The notes under the pieces were generated by a model. The model made no database searches. It was not told the DNA's origin and saw only the letters and a program-made list of their open reading frames with translations. This document shows positions 20,178-21,386 of a stretch of DNA of 21,386 nt, one piece after another. Numbering within the stretch: the first letter of the stretch is position 1; every line of letters starts with the position of its first letter. Position numbers and translations under genes: made by a program. Source of the stretch: Holophagales bacterium UBA5066 (lineage in GTDB: Bacteria > Acidobacteriota > Thermoanaerobaculia > UBA5066); NCBI GenBank assembly GCA_002414905.1, contig DIAY01000223.1, positions 1 to 21,386 of the forward strand. Direction: 5' to 3'.

Positions 20178-21386
20178 TCAGGCCGTCCCCCCCAGCTTCT
20201 CCCGGACCCTTTCGAGCCCGGCCTCCAGGGCCGCGTCGATCCTCTCCGGATCCTTTCCTCCGGCCTGCGCCAGGTCCGCCTTGCCTCCCCCTCTGCCGCC
20301 GACGATCGGCGCCATCGCCTTCGCAAGGTCGTCGGCCGAGACGCGGGAGACCAGGTCGGCCGTGACGGCCGCCAGCAAGGTGACCTTCCCCTCGGTCTCG
20401 GTGCCCAGGAGGACGACGCCGCTCTTCAGCTTCCCCCGGAAGGTGTCGGCGAGATTGCGGAGCTCGTTCACGGGCAGCGACGGCACGCGCCGGGCCAGGA
20501 CCTTGAAGCCGGCGACGTCGACGAGTCCGTCGTCCTCTCCGACGCCCGAACCCGCTCCCGGGCCCGAGGCGAGCTGGACCCTGAGCCTGGCGATCTCCTT
20601 CTCCCCGTCCCTGAGCCGGGCGAGAACCTCGCGCAGCTTCCCGGGAAGCTCCTCGGGCGGGACCTGGGCAACCTCGGACAGCTCGCCGAGAAGATGCTCG
20701 TCACGCGTGAGGCGTTCCACGGTCCCGAAAGACGTGATCGCCTCTATGCGCCGCACGCCTGCAGCCAGACCGCGGTCCGAAAGGACCTTGAAGGCTCCGA
20801 TTTCCCCGGTCCGGCCGACGTGGCAGCCGCCGCAGAGCTCCGTCGAGACGCCTGGCACGTCGACGACGCGGACCCTCTCGCCGTACTTCTCGCCGAAGAA
20901 CATCATCGCGCCCCGCGCCCGCGCCTCGTCCATCGAGGTCACGTCCTTCAGGACGGGCGCGTCCCTCAGGATCGCCTCGTTGACGAGCCGCTCGACCTCG
21001 AGGATCTCGGCCGCGGTCGTCGCGCGCGTGGCGGCGTAGTCGAACCGGAGTCGGTCGGGAGCGACGAGGGACCCCATCTGCCGGACGGACTCCCCGAGAA
21101 CCTTCCGGAGCGCCGCGTGGAGAAGATGGGTACCGGTGTGGTTCGCCTGGGTCCGGCGGCGCGTCCACTCCGGAACTTCGAGGGTCAGCGTCGCACCGTG
21201 GTGGAGCGTTCCCTCCTCGACCTCGACATGGTGCTGGATGAACCGCCCGCTCGCCGATCGCCGGACCGAGAGGACCCGGGCCCGGCCTTCCGGCCAGGAG
21301 ACGGATCCCGTATCGGTCACCTGCCCTCCCCCCTCGGGGTAGAAGACGGTGCGATCGGTGACCAGGAGGCCCTCGCTTCCGGCAGG
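20178..21386 (-). CDS. alaS: Alanyl-tRNA synthetase (partial, C-terminal part)
   Basis: The last 402 codons are present; the catalytic N-terminal domain lies beyond the right edge. The visible part covers the end of the central region (DRTVFYPEGGGQVTDTG) and the editing domain, with its zinc motif HTGTH (fragment residues 83-87) and CGGCH (185-189). A helical linker and the DHHA1/C-Ala domain follow, with GGRGGGKADLAQAGG near the end. The editing centre, which removes mischarged Ser or Gly, appears intact. The frame is open to the window edge with no start needed inside. Confidence 0.97.
   Translation of the reverse strand, partial: PAGSEGLLVTDRTVFYPEGGGQVTDTGSVSWPEGRARVLSVRRSASGRFIQHHVEVEEGTLHHGATLTLEVPEWTRRRTQANHTGTHLLHAALRKVLGESVRQMGSLVAPDRLRFDYAATRATTAAEILEVERLVNEAILRDAPVLKDVTSMDEARARGAMMFFGEKYGERVRVVDVPGVSTELCGGCHVGRTGEIGAFKVLSDRGLAAGVRRIEAITSFGTVERLTRDEHLLGELSEVAQVPPEELPGKLREVLARLRDGEKEIARLRVQLASGPGAGSGVGEDDGLVDVAGFKVLARRVPSLPVNELRNLADTFRGKLKSGVVLLGTETEGKVTLLAAVTADLVSRVSADDLAKAMAPIVGGRGGGKADLAQAGGKDPERIDAALEAGLERVREKLGGTA

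Noticed and set aside
1..21386. Mobile element, prophage, CRISPR or defence system
   Set aside because: No transposase, integrase, terminal repeats, spacer arrays or defence domains were seen, and nearly all sequence is explained by housekeeping or envelope genes.

Overview
The window is a GC-rich bacterial chromosome segment densely packed with core genes. There is no phage, insertion sequence, CRISPR array or resolved tRNA/rRNA. The signal peptides, lipoproteins, cobalamin-type QueG, DUF309, PD40 beta-propeller lipoprotein and a secreted 'WRTDVWIFNP' protein fit an Acidobacteriota-like Gram-negative lineage. That assignment is an inference from gene style, not a phylogeny. Both ends are cut: rplS at the left edge and alaS at the right edge.

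Layout. (1) 1-3176, minus strand: the classic ffh-rpsP-rimM-trmD-rplS operon (signal recognition particle, ribosomal proteins S16 and L19, 16S maturation, m1G37 tRNA methylation). (2) 3177-3482: a 306-base divergent region with a promoter for ffh and, on the other strand, a TTGACA/TATTCT promoter followed by a leader of about 190 nt. The leader has four short hairpins and three GATCGAA repeats and precedes a tiny Thr/Glu-rich lipoprotein, whose gene ends at a textbook intrinsic terminator. (3) 3812-6175, plus strand: a sigma54-like promoter, a secreted protein of unknown function, a HAD phosphatase, a thioredoxin-like lipoprotein and a DUF309 protein that appears to start at CTG. (4) 6144-9984, minus strand: a three-gene glycan unit made of a coiled-coil methyltransferase and two GT4-like glycosyltransferases. 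(5) 10008-11150, plus: a PD40 beta-propeller lipoprotein divergent from the methyltransferase, with only 23 bases between the two start codons. (6) 11207-12307, minus: an AI-2E family permease. (7) 12368-16028, plus: queG, a Nudix hydrolase, a CNNM/CBS/CorC membrane protein, a [2Fe-2S] ferredoxin and trmB, tightly overlapped. (8) 16047-16640, minus: pgsA. (9) 16701-18128, plus: an alpha-D-phosphohexomutase. (10) 18107-21386, minus: alaS (partial), a lytic transglycosylase and a TPR-AIM24 fusion protein.

Two organisational themes stand out. Within transcription units, eight gene pairs overlap by exactly 4 nt (ATGA, GTGA, TTGA or CTGA), which suggests translational coupling. At the heads of several units (the methyltransferase, propeller lipoprotein, queG, pgsA, lytic transglycosylase and, less tightly, ffh) a -10-like hexamer lies 7-15 nt before the start codon and no Shine-Dalgarno sequence is visible. 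This points to leaderless or nearly leaderless mRNAs. Other genes (rplS, rpsP, the small lipoprotein, the secreted protein, the AI-2E permease) have clear Shine-Dalgarno sequences.

I see no multi-gene defence or mobile system. The most promising undescribed items are the structured leader before the small lipoprotein, the sigma54-like promoter for the secreted protein, the coiled-coil methyltransferase/glycosyltransferase unit, the QueG-ferredoxin linkage and the TPR-AIM24 fusion.
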